Source of the DNA: Oscillospiraceae bacterium | Lineage (GTDB): Bacteria; Bacillota; Clostridia; Oscillospirales; Ruminococcaceae | Assembly: GCA_021200565.1 (NCBI GenBank) | Contig: JAJQGJ010000024.1 | Location: forward strand, 1 to 64,000 | Direction: 5' to 3' | DNA: 64,000 nucleotides | Translations under genes and position numbers: made by a program | Part shown: positions 40,130 through 52,063 of the stretch, in pieces | Layout of the letters: the number at the start of each line of letters is the position of its first letter | Numbering within the stretch: the stretch's first letter is position 1 | Notes under the pieces: model-generated | What the model saw: the letters and a program-made list of their open reading frames with translations, nothing else | Told to the model about the DNA's origin: nothing | Databases searched by the model: none

Positions 40130-40483
40130 ATGACAGAATTAGAAAAAATCACGGCAATAGTGAAAGCACTCGACTCAAAGAAAGCGGAGGACATCCGGGT
40201 AATCAAGATAACCGACCTGACGATAATCGCTGACTACTTCGTTATCGCCGGTGGCACCTCCACAACCCACACCAAGGCTCTTGCCGACGAGACGGAATTC
40301 AAATTAGGCGAGCTTGGAATCAAGCCCAGCCATATTGAGGGCGTCGACGGTGCGAGCTGGATAGCAATGGACTTCGGCGACATCATTGTGCATGTATTTT
40401 GTAAAGATACCCGTGCGCAATATTCGCTTGAAAAGCTCTGGAGCGATGGAGAAGTTATTGACATATCGGGGATGCTGTGTTAA
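40130..40483 (+). CDS. rsfS: ribosome silencing factor RsfS
   Basis: KAEDIRVIKITDLTIIADYFVIAGGTS, WIAMDFGDIIVHVF. Confidence 0.95.
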   Translation: MTELEKITAIVKALDSKKAEDIRVIKITDLTIIADYFVIAGGTSTTHTKALADETEFKLGELGIKPSHIEGVDGASWIAMDFGDIIVHVFCKDTRAQYSLEKLWSDGEVIDISGMLC

Positions 40484-40536
40484 AATACAGTAGATTGACA
40501 AAGGGTCACCCAAGTAAATTATAAGGACTGATAACA

Positions 40537-42942
<2,406 letters not shown>

Positions 42943-42965
42943 TTTTCGAAACTTGCAAATTTCTC

Positions 42966-42994
42966 TTGACTTCCATTAGCATTTGTTCTATAAT
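42966..42994 (+). promoter_or_regulatory. promoter TTGACT-17-TATAAT upstream of rpsU
   Basis: Hexamers with 17-nt spacer. Confidence 0.8.
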
Positions 42995-43086
42995 GTAAGA
43001 AGTTACATTGTGCGTAAATGTAAGTATAATCCTCAGCCAGCCTCAGGCTAGCTGCCTGACCATGTGGCAAAAGGGGGGAACATCAA

Positions 43087-43260
43087 ATGGCAGAAATACA
43101 CGTCGGCAAAAACGAATCACTGGACACCGCTCTTAAACGCTTCAAGAGATCATGCGCTCGAGATGGTGTTATCGCCGAGGTACGTAAAAGAGAACACTAC
43201 GAAAAGCCTTCTGTAAAGCGTAAGAAGAAGTCGGAAGCTGCTCGTAAGCGTAAGTACTGA
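43087..43260 (+). CDS. rpsU: 30S ribosomal protein S21
   Basis: [57 protein letters not shown]; 57 aa, below ORF-track cutoff. Confidence 0.95.
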   Translation: MAEIHVGKNESLDTALKRFKRSCARDGVIAEVRKREHYEKPSVKRKKKSEAARKRKY

Positions 43261-43273
43261 TCAGTAAGAAAAT

Positions 43274-43326
43274 CAAAGGCGAGCAGTTGCCGATAGCATA
43301 TCGGTCTGCCCGCTTTTGTTTTTGAT
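43274..43326 (+). terminator. intrinsic terminator after rpsU
   Basis: CAAAGGCGaGCAG..CTGCCCGCTTTTGTTTTT with inner CCGATA/TATCGG stem. Confidence 0.75.
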
Positions 43327-43338
43327 TGAGGAGAATTG

Positions 43339-43833
43339 ATGCTTTTCAAACCGAAATACGTATTCAACACTATAGCCGACATTGATGTCGAATTCCTGCA
43401 GCGTGAGAACATCAAAGCCCTGATTCTGGACCTGGACAACACTCTGACCACGCATAACAATCCGATTCCAAACGAGAAGATAGCTGGTTGGCTGGCTAAA
43501 ATGAAGGCAGAGGGTGTCCCGATGCTGATAATGTCAAACAATCACTATGAACGTGTCAAGCCTTTTTCGGAATCTTTGGGGCTCGACTTTGTCTGTGACG
43601 CCGGAAAGCCGCTCGGCAAAGGCTATAAGGAAGCTATCGGGCGTTTGGAACTACCGAAGAAAGAAGTCGCCACGGTTGGTGATCAGATCTATACCGATGT
43701 TTTAGGTTCAAATTTTCACGGAATCCGCTGTATATTCACGTTTCCGATAGTCTATGAAACCGGCTTCTGGTTCAGAGTAAAGAGAACTCTCGAAAAGCCA
43801 TTACTACCCAAGAAAGAGAGGGCACTGAAATGA
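43339..43833 (+). CDS. yqeG: YqeG-family HAD-type phosphatase
   Basis: LILDLDNTLTTHNNPIPNEKIAGWL, VGDQIYTDVLGSNFHGI. Confidence 0.9.
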   Translation: MLFKPKYVFNTIADIDVEFLQRENIKALILDLDNTLTTHNNPIPNEKIAGWLAKMKAEGVPMLIMSNNHYERVKPFSESLGLDFVCDAGKPLGKGYKEAIGRLELPKKEVATVGDQIYTDVLGSNFHGIRCIFTFPIVYETGFWFRVKRTLEKPLLPKKERALK

Positions 43834-44708
43834 CAGCACTATTCGGACCAGCCGGCAGCTCGGAAGCTTTTTCAAAGATATATAAGAAGTCATCCGACAT
43901 GCCAAAGTACTTAAGCGAAATGAGTCTTGATGCCTTTGAGTATCAGTGCGGACAGGGAGTCCGTGTCACCGAAGCCACAGGAATAGCTCTTAAGTCCGAA
44001 GCCGAAAAGTGGGGAATCAGGCTCTCGCTTCATTCGCCATATTTTATCTCGCTTTCAAGTGTAGAACCGGAAAAGCGAGACAAGAGTATCGACTACATAT
44101 TGCAGTCATGTCGGGCAGCAAAGCTCATCGGTGCTGACAGAATCGTCATCCACTCCGGCTCCTGTGCAAAAATATCACGTGAATATGCGCTTGAGCTTGC
44201 CTGCGAAACCCTTTCAAGAGCGAGACAGGCTGCTATCGCTGAAGGCTTTGAAGACATCCACTTCTGCCCTGAAACAATGGGAAAGGTAAACCAGCTTGGA
44301 ACTCTTGACGAGGTTCTGACTCTTTGCAGGCTTGATGACACATTCCTGCCAACAGTCGATTTCGGGCACCTCAACGCAAGGACGTTTGGAGCTGTGAATT
44401 CAAAAGAAGCCTTCTCCGAAATCCTTGACAAAATAGAAAACGAGCTCGGAAGTGATCGCCTGAAAATCTTCCACTCTCATTTCTCAAAGATTGAGTACAC
44501 CAATCCGGGAGGCGAGAAGCGGCATCTGACTTTTGAGGACACAGTTTATGGTCCTGAGTGTGAGCCACTTATGGAGCTTATCGCAAAGAAGGGTCTTGCG
44601 CCCACGTTTATCTGCGAGAGCGCAGGAACACAGGACAAGGACGCACTGACTATGAAACAAATCTATAATAATTATTTATCGGGAGGAAATACATATGAGC
44701 AAATTTGA
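43830..44708 (+). CDS. endonuclease IV-like TIM-barrel protein
   Basis: LSLHSPYFISLSS, IVIHSGSC, CPETMGKVNQLGTLDEV, TVDFGHLNAR, FHSHFSKIEYTNPGGEKRHL. Confidence 0.8.
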   Translation: MTALFGPAGSSEAFSKIYKKSSDMPKYLSEMSLDAFEYQCGQGVRVTEATGIALKSEAEKWGIRLSLHSPYFISLSSVEPEKRDKSIDYILQSCRAAKLIGADRIVIHSGSCAKISREYALELACETLSRARQAAIAEGFEDIHFCPETMGKVNQLGTLDEVLTLCRLDDTFLPTVDFGHLNARTFGAVNSKEAFSEILDKIENELGSDRLKIFHSHFSKIEYTNPGGEKRHLTFEDTVYGPECEPLMELIAKKGLAPTFICESAGTQDKDALTMKQIYNNYLSGGNTYEQI

Positions 44709-45762
44709 AAGACTGTTTGAAGTGATGCCGGCTGGCATAGATTGCGCTTTAGTAACGGCTGACGTCAACCGCAGATACTTCACCGGCATGAAGTCATCAG
44801 CCGGAACCATCCTTGCCTTCAAGGACAAGGCTTATCTCATCATCGATTCAAGATATTTCGAGGTAGCTTCACTCACCGTCAAGGACGCAGAGGTAATCCT
44901 TCAGGGCAAGCTCTTCGAGCAGATCAATGAGCTTCTCACGAAGCACGGCGCAAAGACTGTCGCTATAGAAAGCGACTATGTAACTGTCTCTCAGCTGAAT
45001 TCTTTCAAGGAGAGAATCACTGCTGCAGAGGTAGTATCTTCAAACGACTTAAGCAAGGCAATAGGTGAGCTCAGAATCGTCAAGACCCAGGACGAAATCG
45101 ACAAGATGATCAAAGCTCAGAGAATCGCTGAGAAAGCATTCGACAACGTCCTTAATTTCATCAAGGTCGGCGTCACCGAGAAAGAAATTGGTCTTTGCCT
45201 CGACTATTTCATGCTTAATAACGGAGCTGAGGATTTGTCATTCGAGACTATAGCCCTCACTGGTTCAAATACTTCCCGCCCTCACGGCGTAGGCGGCGAC
45301 ACCAAGGTCACTGAACATAGCTTTGTACTCATGGATTATGGTGCTACATATGACGGCTACCACAGCGACATGACCAGAACTGTTTGTGTGGGAACTCCTA
45401 CCGATAAGATGGCTGAAGTCTATGACATCGTCCTGAGAGCCCAGCTCGAAGCTATGAAGCACATCAAGGCTGGCGTCAATGCAAGCGATGTTGACAAAGT
45501 TGCACGTGATATAATCACCGAAGCCGGCTATGGCGACAAATTCGGACATTCTCTCGGACATGGAGTTGGACTCGAAATTCACGAAGCACCCGCAGCAGCG
45601 CCGTCGAGCAAGCATGTCCTGAAAGAGAACATGATAGTTACCGACGAACCAGGAATCTATCTTCCCGGAGAGTTCGGAGTCAGAATCGAAGACTTTGTAA
45701 TAGTCAAGAATGACGGCTGCATAGACATGACAGAGGCGAAAAAGTCGCTTATAGTGCTGTAA
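44695..45762 (+). CDS. M24 family Xaa-Pro aminopeptidase/dipeptidase
   Basis: MDYGATYDGYHSDMTRTVCVG, FGHSLGHGVGLEIHEAP, VTDEPGIYLPGEFGVRIED. Confidence 0.93.
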   Translation: MSKFERLFEVMPAGIDCALVTADVNRRYFTGMKSSAGTILAFKDKAYLIIDSRYFEVASLTVKDAEVILQGKLFEQINELLTKHGAKTVAIESDYVTVSQLNSFKERITAAEVVSSNDLSKAIGELRIVKTQDEIDKMIKAQRIAEKAFDNVLNFIKVGVTEKEIGLCLDYFMLNNGAEDLSFETIALTGSNTSRPHGVGGDTKVTEHSFVLMDYGATYDGYHSDMTRTVCVGTPTDKMAEVYDIVLRAQLEAMKHIKAGVNASDVDKVARDIITEAGYGDKFGHSLGHGVGLEIHEAPAAAPSSKHVLKENMIVTDEPGIYLPGEFGVRIEDFVIVKNDGCIDMTEAKKSLIVL

Positions 45763-45860
45763 ATGTAAAAAATTCGGTGCAAATTGCACATATTTCGAAT
45801 TAGTACTTGCATTATTGACGATTATCGGTTAAAATAGAATTACTAAAGACAGAATTATCC

Positions 45861-45891
45861 TTCGGATGTTGTATGTAAACAGCATGCCGAA
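45861..45891 (+). promoter_or_regulatory. stable hairpin in efp leader
   Basis: TTCGGATGTTGT / ACAGCATGCCGAA, one bulge and one wobble, just upstream of GGAGG. Confidence 0.5.
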
Positions 45892-45911
45892 AGAATTGGA
45901 GGAAAATTTAA

Positions 45912-46469
45912 ATGATTTCAGCAGGTGAATTCAGAAACGGCGTAACCTTCGAGGAAGATGGCAACGTCATGCAGGTCATAGAGTTCCAGCACGTCAAGCC
46001 TGGTAAAGGTGCTGCATTTGTAAGAACCAAAACAAAGAACGTACTTACAGGTGCCGTAGTCGAAAAATCTTACAACCCCACCGCAAAGTTCCCGACAGCT
46101 TATATCGAAAGACGTGATATGGAGTATTCCTACTCTGATGGCGAGCTCTACTACTTCATGGATTCGGAAACCTATGAGCAGATTCCTGTAAGCCCTAACG
46201 ACGTCGGCGACAACTTCAAGTTTGTCAAGGAAAACATGGTCTGCACAATCCTTTCCTACAAGGGTAAGGTATTTGGCGTAGAGCCCCCGTTCTTTGTAGA
46301 TCTCGTTGTAACCCAGACCGATCCTGGCTTTGCAGGCAACACCGCAACAAATGCGCAGAAGCCCGCAACCCTCGAAACCGGCGCAGAGATCAAGGTTCCG
46401 CTCTTCATCAATGAGGGCGAAACGATCAGAATCGACACCAGAACCGGTGAATACATGGGTCGTGCATAA
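45912..46469 (+). CDS. efp: elongation factor P
   Basis: [40 protein letters not shown]. Confidence 0.98.
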   Translation: MISAGEFRNGVTFEEDGNVMQVIEFQHVKPGKGAAFVRTKTKNVLTGAVVEKSYNPTAKFPTAYIERRDMEYSYSDGELYYFMDSETYEQIPVSPNDVGDNFKFVKENMVCTILSYKGKVFGVEPPFFVDLVVTQTDPGFAGNTATNAQKPATLETGAEIKVPLFINEGETIRIDTRTGEYMGRA

Positions 46470-46521
46470 AAAAGTACATCTCTATTTCAACACTAAAATT
46501 TAAACCAGAGGAGGATTTGTT

Positions 46522-47040
46522 ATGAACTTATCAGAAAAGGTACAGTACCTGAGCGGTCTTATGGACGGCTTGGGAATTGACGAGTCAACCGACACCGGAA
46601 AGGTACTTCTTGCAATGAAGGACATTCTGGACGAGGTGTGCGAGGCTGTTGACGGAATTGACAGCGACGTCGACGATATTGTCGACTTCTGCAACGCAAT
46701 GGACGAGGATCTTCACCATGTGGAGGAGGCTATCTTTGATGAGCCTTATGACGAACCGCCTCACGGTCCTCACCACGGTCCTCATGATCCTCACGGACCT
46801 CACGACGGTCCACACCATGGTCCACATCCAGGTCCGCATCATCCTGACCACGACCATTGCTGCTGCCATCACCACGAGATGGAGGAAGATGATCTCCCTT
46901 TTGAACATGCCTTCCCGTTCTTTGATGACGACCCGCTTCCAGTCTGGGATGACGACGAGGAAGTCGATATTCCTGACGAAGAAGACGAAGACGAGAGCGA
47001 AGCTTCCGAGGCTGGTGGAGAGGACAAACCCGAGGAGTAA
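46522..47040 (+). CDS. CD1247-type N-terminal domain protein with His/Pro/Gly/Cys-rich tract and acidic tail
   Basis: LSEKVQYLSGLMDGLGIDESTDTGKVLLAMKDILDEVCEAV; HGPHHGPHDPHGPHDGPHHGPHPGPHHPDHDHCCCHHH; GGAGG RBS. Confidence 0.82.
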   Translation: MNLSEKVQYLSGLMDGLGIDESTDTGKVLLAMKDILDEVCEAVDGIDSDVDDIVDFCNAMDEDLHHVEEAIFDEPYDEPPHGPHHGPHDPHGPHDGPHHGPHPGPHHPDHDHCCCHHHEMEEDDLPFEHAFPFFDDDPLPVWDDDEEVDIPDEEDEDESEASEAGGEDKPEE

Positions 47041-47064
47041 TCCTTATAAGCTAAACAGGCAAAC

Positions 47065-47098
47065 AGCTCTCCCGTAGGAGTTCTTACGGGAGAGCTTT
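47065..47098 (+). terminator. terminator hairpin
   Basis: AGCTCTCCCGTA/TACGGGAGAGCT perfect stem; short T run. Confidence 0.6.
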
Positions 47099-47123
47099 GA
47101 ATGAAAGAATATGGGTAATAAAT

Positions 47124-47798
47124 ATGGCTACATCAACCAAAAAAATTGATACAAAAAAATTAGTATTAGCAGCACTGTTTTCCGCACTTGCATATCTTAT
47201 TTCACTGGTATTTCGAGTTCCTTTCGTCCCGGCAGTCAGCTTTTTGAGGTATGATGCCAAGGACGTTATTATAGCTCTTGAGGGCTTCATCTTAGGACCA
47301 TGGTACTCGGTTGCAACATCAGTTATTGTCTCGCTTATCGAGATGGTAACCATCAGCTCAACCGGCATTATAGGCGCAGTAATGAACGTCCTCTCAACGC
47401 TCTCATTCGTAGTTCCGGCAACAGTAATTTATAAGTACAATCGTAAGGTTTATGGCGCAGTTATGGGACTCGCTGTCGGAGTATTCGCAATGACCGGCTG
47501 CATGCTCCTTTGGAACTACTTCATCACGCCTCTTTATATGGGCGTTTCAAGAGAAGCGGTTGCCGCACTACTCCTCCCGGCATTCTTCCCGTTCAACTTC
47601 ATCAAAGGCTTGATCAACGCTTGTTTGACATTTATTTTGTATAAACCCATAATGAATGCCCTGAGACACGCTAAAGTACTTCCCGCATCATCAGGAAGCG
47701 CACCGAAGAAGGGCACTGCAGTTGCAATCAATATAGCAATGATAGCTGTTTTAGCGTGCGCCTTAGGAATAGCAATCTGGCTCAGCACCAGAAGTTAA
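47124..47798 (+). CDS. ribU: RibU-like riboflavin ECF transporter S component
   Basis: LVLAALFSALAYLISLVFRVPFVP..FLRYDAKDVIIALEGFILGP; LLLPAFFPFNFIKGLINA. Confidence 0.8.
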   Translation: MATSTKKIDTKKLVLAALFSALAYLISLVFRVPFVPAVSFLRYDAKDVIIALEGFILGPWYSVATSVIVSLIEMVTISSTGIIGAVMNVLSTLSFVVPATVIYKYNRKVYGAVMGLAVGVFAMTGCMLLWNYFITPLYMGVSREAVAALLLPAFFPFNFIKGLINACLTFILYKPIMNALRHAKVLPASSGSAPKKGTAVAINIAMIAVLACALGIAIWLSTRS

Positions 47799-47808
47799 GG
47801 AGAAAATC

Positions 47809-49341
47809 ATGCCTAGTTGGCTTAAAAACGCAATTTTTTATGAGATATACCCACAGTCGTTTATGGATACCAATGGCGACGGAATCGGCGATTTTATAGG
47901 CATAATTTCAAAGCTACCCTACATAAAAAACCTTGGTTGCAATGCAATCTGGATAAATCCATGCTTCAAGTCTCCTTTCGGCGACGCTGGTTATGACGTC
48001 TCCGATTACTATGAGGTCGCCCCGAGATACGGCACCAATGACGACTTAAAGAGACTTTTTGAGGAAGCCCACAAGCTCGACATGCATGTGCTTCTCGATT
48101 TAGTCCCCGGGCACACCTCCTGGGATCACGAGTGGTTCAAGCGCTCATGTGAAGCTGAGCATAACGAATATTCCGACAGATATATCTGGACGGATTCCAT
48201 CTGGGAGCAGCCTAAAGACCTTGCCTGCCTTGCTGGAATTGCACCACGTGACGGATGCTGCGCTGTCAACTTCTTCTCTCATCAGCCAGCACTTAATTAT
48301 GGCTATGAGGAGATAACCCGCCCATGGCAACAGCCAACCGACGCTGAAGGACCAAAAGCAACTCTCGAAGAGATGAAGAACATCATGCGCTTCTGGCTTA
48401 ATATGGGCTGCGACGGCTTCCGTGTCGACATGGCGGGATCTTTGGTTAAAAATGACCCCGAAAGCAAGGGCACAATCCGCCTCTGGCAGAACGTAAGAGG
48501 ATTTCTCGACAAGGAATTTCCGAATGCCGCTCTTATTTCCGAGTGGGGAGACCCTGACAAGTCGCTTGCCGGCGGATTCCATATGGACTTCCTGCTCCAC
48601 TTTGGACCTATGAAGTATTGGGAACTCTTCCGCGGCGATAAGGCTTTCTTTTCTGGCAAGGGAGATATTTCCGAATTCTTTGAGAAGTATATGGAGAGCT
48701 ACAATAAAGCCTACGGCAAGGGACTCATCTGCATCCCATCCGGCAACCACGACATGCAGAGAATTTCCCACGACCTTACCGAAGAGGAAATAAAGCTTGC
48801 GTTCGCATTTATCCTCAGCATGCCCGGCGCCCCGTTCATCTACTATGGCGACGAAATCGGCATGAGAAACCTTGATGGTTTGGTTTCAGTCGAAGGCGGC
48901 TATGGCAGAACTGCTGCCAGAACTCCCATGCAGTGGGACGAAACTAAGAACGCCGGCTTCAGTACAGCGGAGTCCGATAAGCTTTATATCACAATAGACC
49001 CTGACGAAAATCGCCCGACTGTTTCAAAGCAGGAAGCTGACGAAAGCTCAATCTTAAACGAACTGAAGCGAATTACATCGGTTCGCAAGACCCATCCGGC
49101 TCTCAGCTCCGAAAGCGATTTCGAGCTCGTCTATGTTAAGAAGAACGACCCTGTAATTGCATATATCCGCAAGAGCGAATCTGAAAAGCTTCTTGTCGTG
49201 ATAAATACATCCGATAAGCCCGAAGCTATTGCTTGCGATTATCTCCCAGAAGAGACAATCTACGAGCAGGGAAGCCCGGCAGAATTCGACGGCAAAAAAT
49301 CACTTGTACAAGCAAAATCCTGCGGTTTTTACCGCATTTAA
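47809..49341 (+). CDS. GH13 alpha-glucosidase/alpha-amylase family protein
   Basis: IFYEIYPQSFMDTNGDGIGDFIGI, DLVPGHTS, GFRVDMAGS, ISEWG, SGNHDMQR. Confidence 0.93.
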   Translation: MPSWLKNAIFYEIYPQSFMDTNGDGIGDFIGIISKLPYIKNLGCNAIWINPCFKSPFGDAGYDVSDYYEVAPRYGTNDDLKRLFEEAHKLDMHVLLDLVPGHTSWDHEWFKRSCEAEHNEYSDRYIWTDSIWEQPKDLACLAGIAPRDGCCAVNFFSHQPALNYGYEEITRPWQQPTDAEGPKATLEEMKNIMRFWLNMGCDGFRVDMAGSLVKNDPESKGTIRLWQNVRGFLDKEFPNAALISEWGDPDKSLAGGFHMDFLLHFGPMKYWELFRGDKAFFSGKGDISEFFEKYMESYNKAYGKGLICIPSGNHDMQRISHDLTEEEIKLAFAFILSMPGAPFIYYGDEIGMRNLDGLVSVEGGYGRTAARTPMQWDETKNAGFSTAESDKLYITIDPDENRPTVSKQEADESSILNELKRITSVRKTHPALSSESDFELVYVKKNDPVIAYIRKSESEKLLVVINTSDKPEAIACDYLPEETIYEQGSPAEFDGKKSLVQAKSCGFYRI

Positions 49342-49365
49342 ATCGACAAAGAAGGACAGATAGAA

Positions 49366-50577
49366 ATGCTTACACTTGATAAGTTTGAAGAAGCCTCAGA
49401 AGTAGTTAAACAGGCAACCCAGGAAACCAAACTGGTCTATAGCCCCTACTTCAGTGAAAGAACCGGCAATAAGGTCTACCTGAAGCCTGAAAATATGCAG
49501 GTCACAGGAGCCTATAAAGTCCGTGGTGCTTACTATAAGATAAGCACTTTGACTCAGGAAGAAAGGAACAAAGGCTTGATAACTGCCTCTGCCGGCAACC
49601 ATGCCCAGGGAGTCGCCTACGCTGCAAAAGCCTATGGCTGCAAAGCCGTTATAGTCATGCCGACAACCACTCCGCTTATCAAGGTAAACCGCACCAAGAG
49701 CTACGGCGCAGAAGTTGTCCTATATGGCAACGTCTATGACGAAGCATGCGACTATGCCCTCGAACTGGCGGAAAAAGAAGGCTACACCTTCATCCATCCA
49801 TTCGATGACCTCACAGTCGCAACCGGACAAGGCACAATAGCAATGGAAATCGTGAAAGAGCTCCCACTGGTAGACTGCATTCTCGTCCCAATCGGAGGAG
49901 GAGGACTCGCCACAGGCGTTTCCACCCTCGCAAAGCTCCTGAATCCGAATATCCATGTAGTAGGCGTCGAGCCTGCAGGCGCTGCTTGCTTAACAGCTTC
50001 TTTCAAGGCTGGCGAAGTAGTGACCCTCCCGACGGTAAGCACCATCGCTGACGGCACAGCAGTAAAGACTCCCGGCAAAGAGATATTCCCATATCTTCAG
50101 AAAAATCTCGATGATATTATCACCGTCGAAGATGATGAACTTATAGTCGCATTCCTCGACATGGTTGAGAATCACAAGATGATAGTCGAGAATTCCGGCT
50201 TACTTTCAGTAGCCGCACTCAACCACCTTGGCTTTAAGGGCAAGAAGGTTGTGTCAGTCCTTAGCGGCGGCAACATGGACGTCATCACAATGAGCTCAGT
50301 CGTCCAGCATGGACTTATTCAGAGAGACAGAATCTTCACAGTTTCCGTACTTCTTCCGGACAGAGCAGGAGAGCTTGTCCGAGTAGCAACCGTCATCGCC
50401 AACGAGCAGGGCAACGTCATCAAGCTCGACCATAACCAGTTTGTCAGCACCAATAGAAACGCTGCAGTAGAGCTCAAGATCACGATGGAAGCTTTCGGCA
50501 CCGACCATAAGCAGAGAATCGTGAAAGCTCTCGAAGACAGCGGCTTCAATCCGAAGGTTATAACACCTAATCTGTAA
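49366..50577 (+). CDS. ilvA: threonine ammonia-lyase (PLP, C-terminal ACT)
   Basis: KPENMQVTGAYKVRGAYYKI, ASAGNHAQGVAYAAK, PIGGGGLATGVS, C-terminal ACT-like region. Confidence 0.92.
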   Translation: MLTLDKFEEASEVVKQATQETKLVYSPYFSERTGNKVYLKPENMQVTGAYKVRGAYYKISTLTQEERNKGLITASAGNHAQGVAYAAKAYGCKAVIVMPTTTPLIKVNRTKSYGAEVVLYGNVYDEACDYALELAEKEGYTFIHPFDDLTVATGQGTIAMEIVKELPLVDCILVPIGGGGLATGVSTLAKLLNPNIHVVGVEPAGAACLTASFKAGEVVTLPTVSTIADGTAVKTPGKEIFPYLQKNLDDIITVEDDELIVAFLDMVENHKMIVENSGLLSVAALNHLGFKGKKVVSVLSGGNMDVITMSSVVQHGLIQRDRIFTVSVLLPDRAGELVRVATVIANEQGNVIKLDHNQFVSTNRNAAVELKITMEAFGTDHKQRIVKALEDSGFNPKVITPNL

Positions 50578-50615
50578 ATTTAGCCACAATAGTTAGTTTG
50601 TCCATTTCAAAAAGC

Positions 50616-50644
50616 TTGACAAGCTAATTGTGAGTTGCTATAAT
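50616..50644 (+). promoter_or_regulatory. consensus promoter TTGACA-17-TATAAT for the metK leader
   Basis: Perfect hexamers and 17-nt spacer. Confidence 0.88.
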
Positions 50645-50660
50645 CAAAACATAATAAAAC

Positions 50661-50803
50661 CCTTATCAAGAGCGGCGACAGGAACCTCCGGTTACAGGAA
50701 CCTTTGGTTCCTGGGGAAATTGGTCCTATGTAGCCCGGCAACCTGTTTTCTAGGTGCATAGCTGCGTAGCAGCTGTATCCAGCGGTCTAACCGAAAGATG
50801 AGG
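50661..50803 (+). ncRNA. SAM-I (S-box) riboswitch with extra hairpins
   Basis: CCTTATCAAGAG..CCCGGCAACCTG..TAGGTGC..TATCCAGCGG..CCGAAAGATGAGG; P1 CCTTATC/GATGAGG; upstream of metK. Confidence 0.88.
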
Positions 50804-50836
50804 AAATTCGAACACTGTTCGAAAAGTCTTTACTTT

Positions 50837-50866
50837 CCGCACTCGGTTATCCGGGTGCGGTTTTTA
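50837..50866 (+). terminator. riboswitch-controlled intrinsic terminator
   Basis: CCGCACTCGG-TTAT-CCGGGTGCGG followed by T5. Confidence 0.9.
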
Positions 50867-50890
50867 TGATTCTATGAAAGGACAATACAT

Positions 50891-52063
50891 ATGAGAAGTT
50901 TATTCACTTCCGAATCAGTTACCGAGGGACATCCTGACAAAATCTGTGACCAGATTTCCGATGCCGTTCTCGATGAATGTCTCCGGCAGGACCCTGAGTC
51001 AAGGGTTGCCTGCGAAACGACATGCGCTTCCAGCCTCGTTATGTGCATAGGAGAGATAACAACAAACGCCACAATCGATATTCAGAGCATCGCCCGTGAT
51101 GTCATCAGCGACATAGGCTATAATAAGCCGGAATACGGCTTCGACTCCGAGGGCTGCACCATCTTGACCTCAATCCGCAAGCAGTCTCCTGATATAGCTA
51201 TGGGCGTCGACAATTCGCTTGAGGGAAGAGATACAAACGATTCTGATATAGGAGCCGGTGACCAGGGCATGATGTTCGGTTATGCATGCGATGAGACTCC
51301 TGTTCTGATGCCGATGCCGATATATTATGCCCATAAGCTCACCCGCAAGCTTGCAAGCCTCAGAAAGAGCGGAGAGCTTGGCTACTTAAGACCAGACGGC
51401 AAGAGCCAGGTTACAGTTGAATACGAGGACGGCAGACCCGTCAGAATCCATACAGTAGTCATTTCCACCCAGCACGACCCGGACGTCTCTCAGGAGCAGA
51501 TTCATGCCGATATAATTGAAAAGTGCATAAAGTCAGTGATCCCCGCAGAGCTAATGGACGAAAAAACAGTGTTCTATGTCAATCCAACCGGCAGGTTCGT
51601 AATAGGCGGACCCTGCGGCGACAGTGGACTCACCGGTAGAAAGATTATTGTAGACACCTATGGCGGTTATTCCCGTCACGGCGGCGGCTGCTTCAGCGGA
51701 AAAGACCCAACCAAGGTGGATCGCAGTGCAGCTTATGCCGCAAGATACGCAGCAAAGAACGTAGTAGCGGCTGGCTTGGCGTCAAAGTGTGAAATCCAGC
51801 TTGCCTATGCGATAGGAGTAGCACGCCCGGTTTCGCTTCTTGTGGATACATTCGGAACAGGCAAGCTCAGCGATGATATTCTGGCAAATGCAATCGGCGA
51901 GGTTTTTGATTTCAGACCGTCTCATATAATAAGCGACCTCGACCTTCGCAAACCGATATATCGGAGCATATCCGCCTATGGTCACATGGGCAGAGAGGAC
52001 ATTGAGCTGCCATGGGAAAGAACGGACAAGACAACCGAGCTTCTTCAGGCTTTGAAGCCGTAG
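50891..52063 (+). CDS. metK: S-adenosylmethionine synthetase
   Basis: [59 protein letters not shown]. Confidence 0.98.
   Translation: MRSLFTSESVTEGHPDKICDQISDAVLDECLRQDPESRVACETTCASSLVMCIGEITTNATIDIQSIARDVISDIGYNKPEYGFDSEGCTILTSIRKQSPDIAMGVDNSLEGRDTNDSDIGAGDQGMMFGYACDETPVLMPMPIYYAHKLTRKLASLRKSGELGYLRPDGKSQVTVEYEDGRPVRIHTVVISTQHDPDVSQEQIHADIIEKCIKSVIPAELMDEKTVFYVNPTGRFVIGGPCGDSGLTGRKIIVDTYGGYSRHGGGCFSGKDPTKVDRSAAYAARYAAKNVVAAGLASKCEIQLAYAIGVARPVSLLVDTFGTGKLSDDILANAIGEVFDFRPSHIISDLDLRKPIYRSISAYGHMGREDIELPWERTDKTTELLQALKP

Noticed and set aside
40484-40536. T-box leader before leuS
   Set aside because: Only about 50 nt between rsfS and leuS, with no T-box motif seen.
46585-47077. Alternative-frame ORFs across the His-rich gene
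   Set aside because: Produced by the GC/CA-rich repeat codons; only the 46522 frame has an SD and a recognisable domain.
47041-47123. FMN riboswitch before ribU
   Set aside because: The short gap contains only a terminator hairpin; no RFN element motifs.
48145-48771. 208-aa antisense ORF in the GH13 gene
   Set aside because: Shadow ORF without independent start signals or homology.
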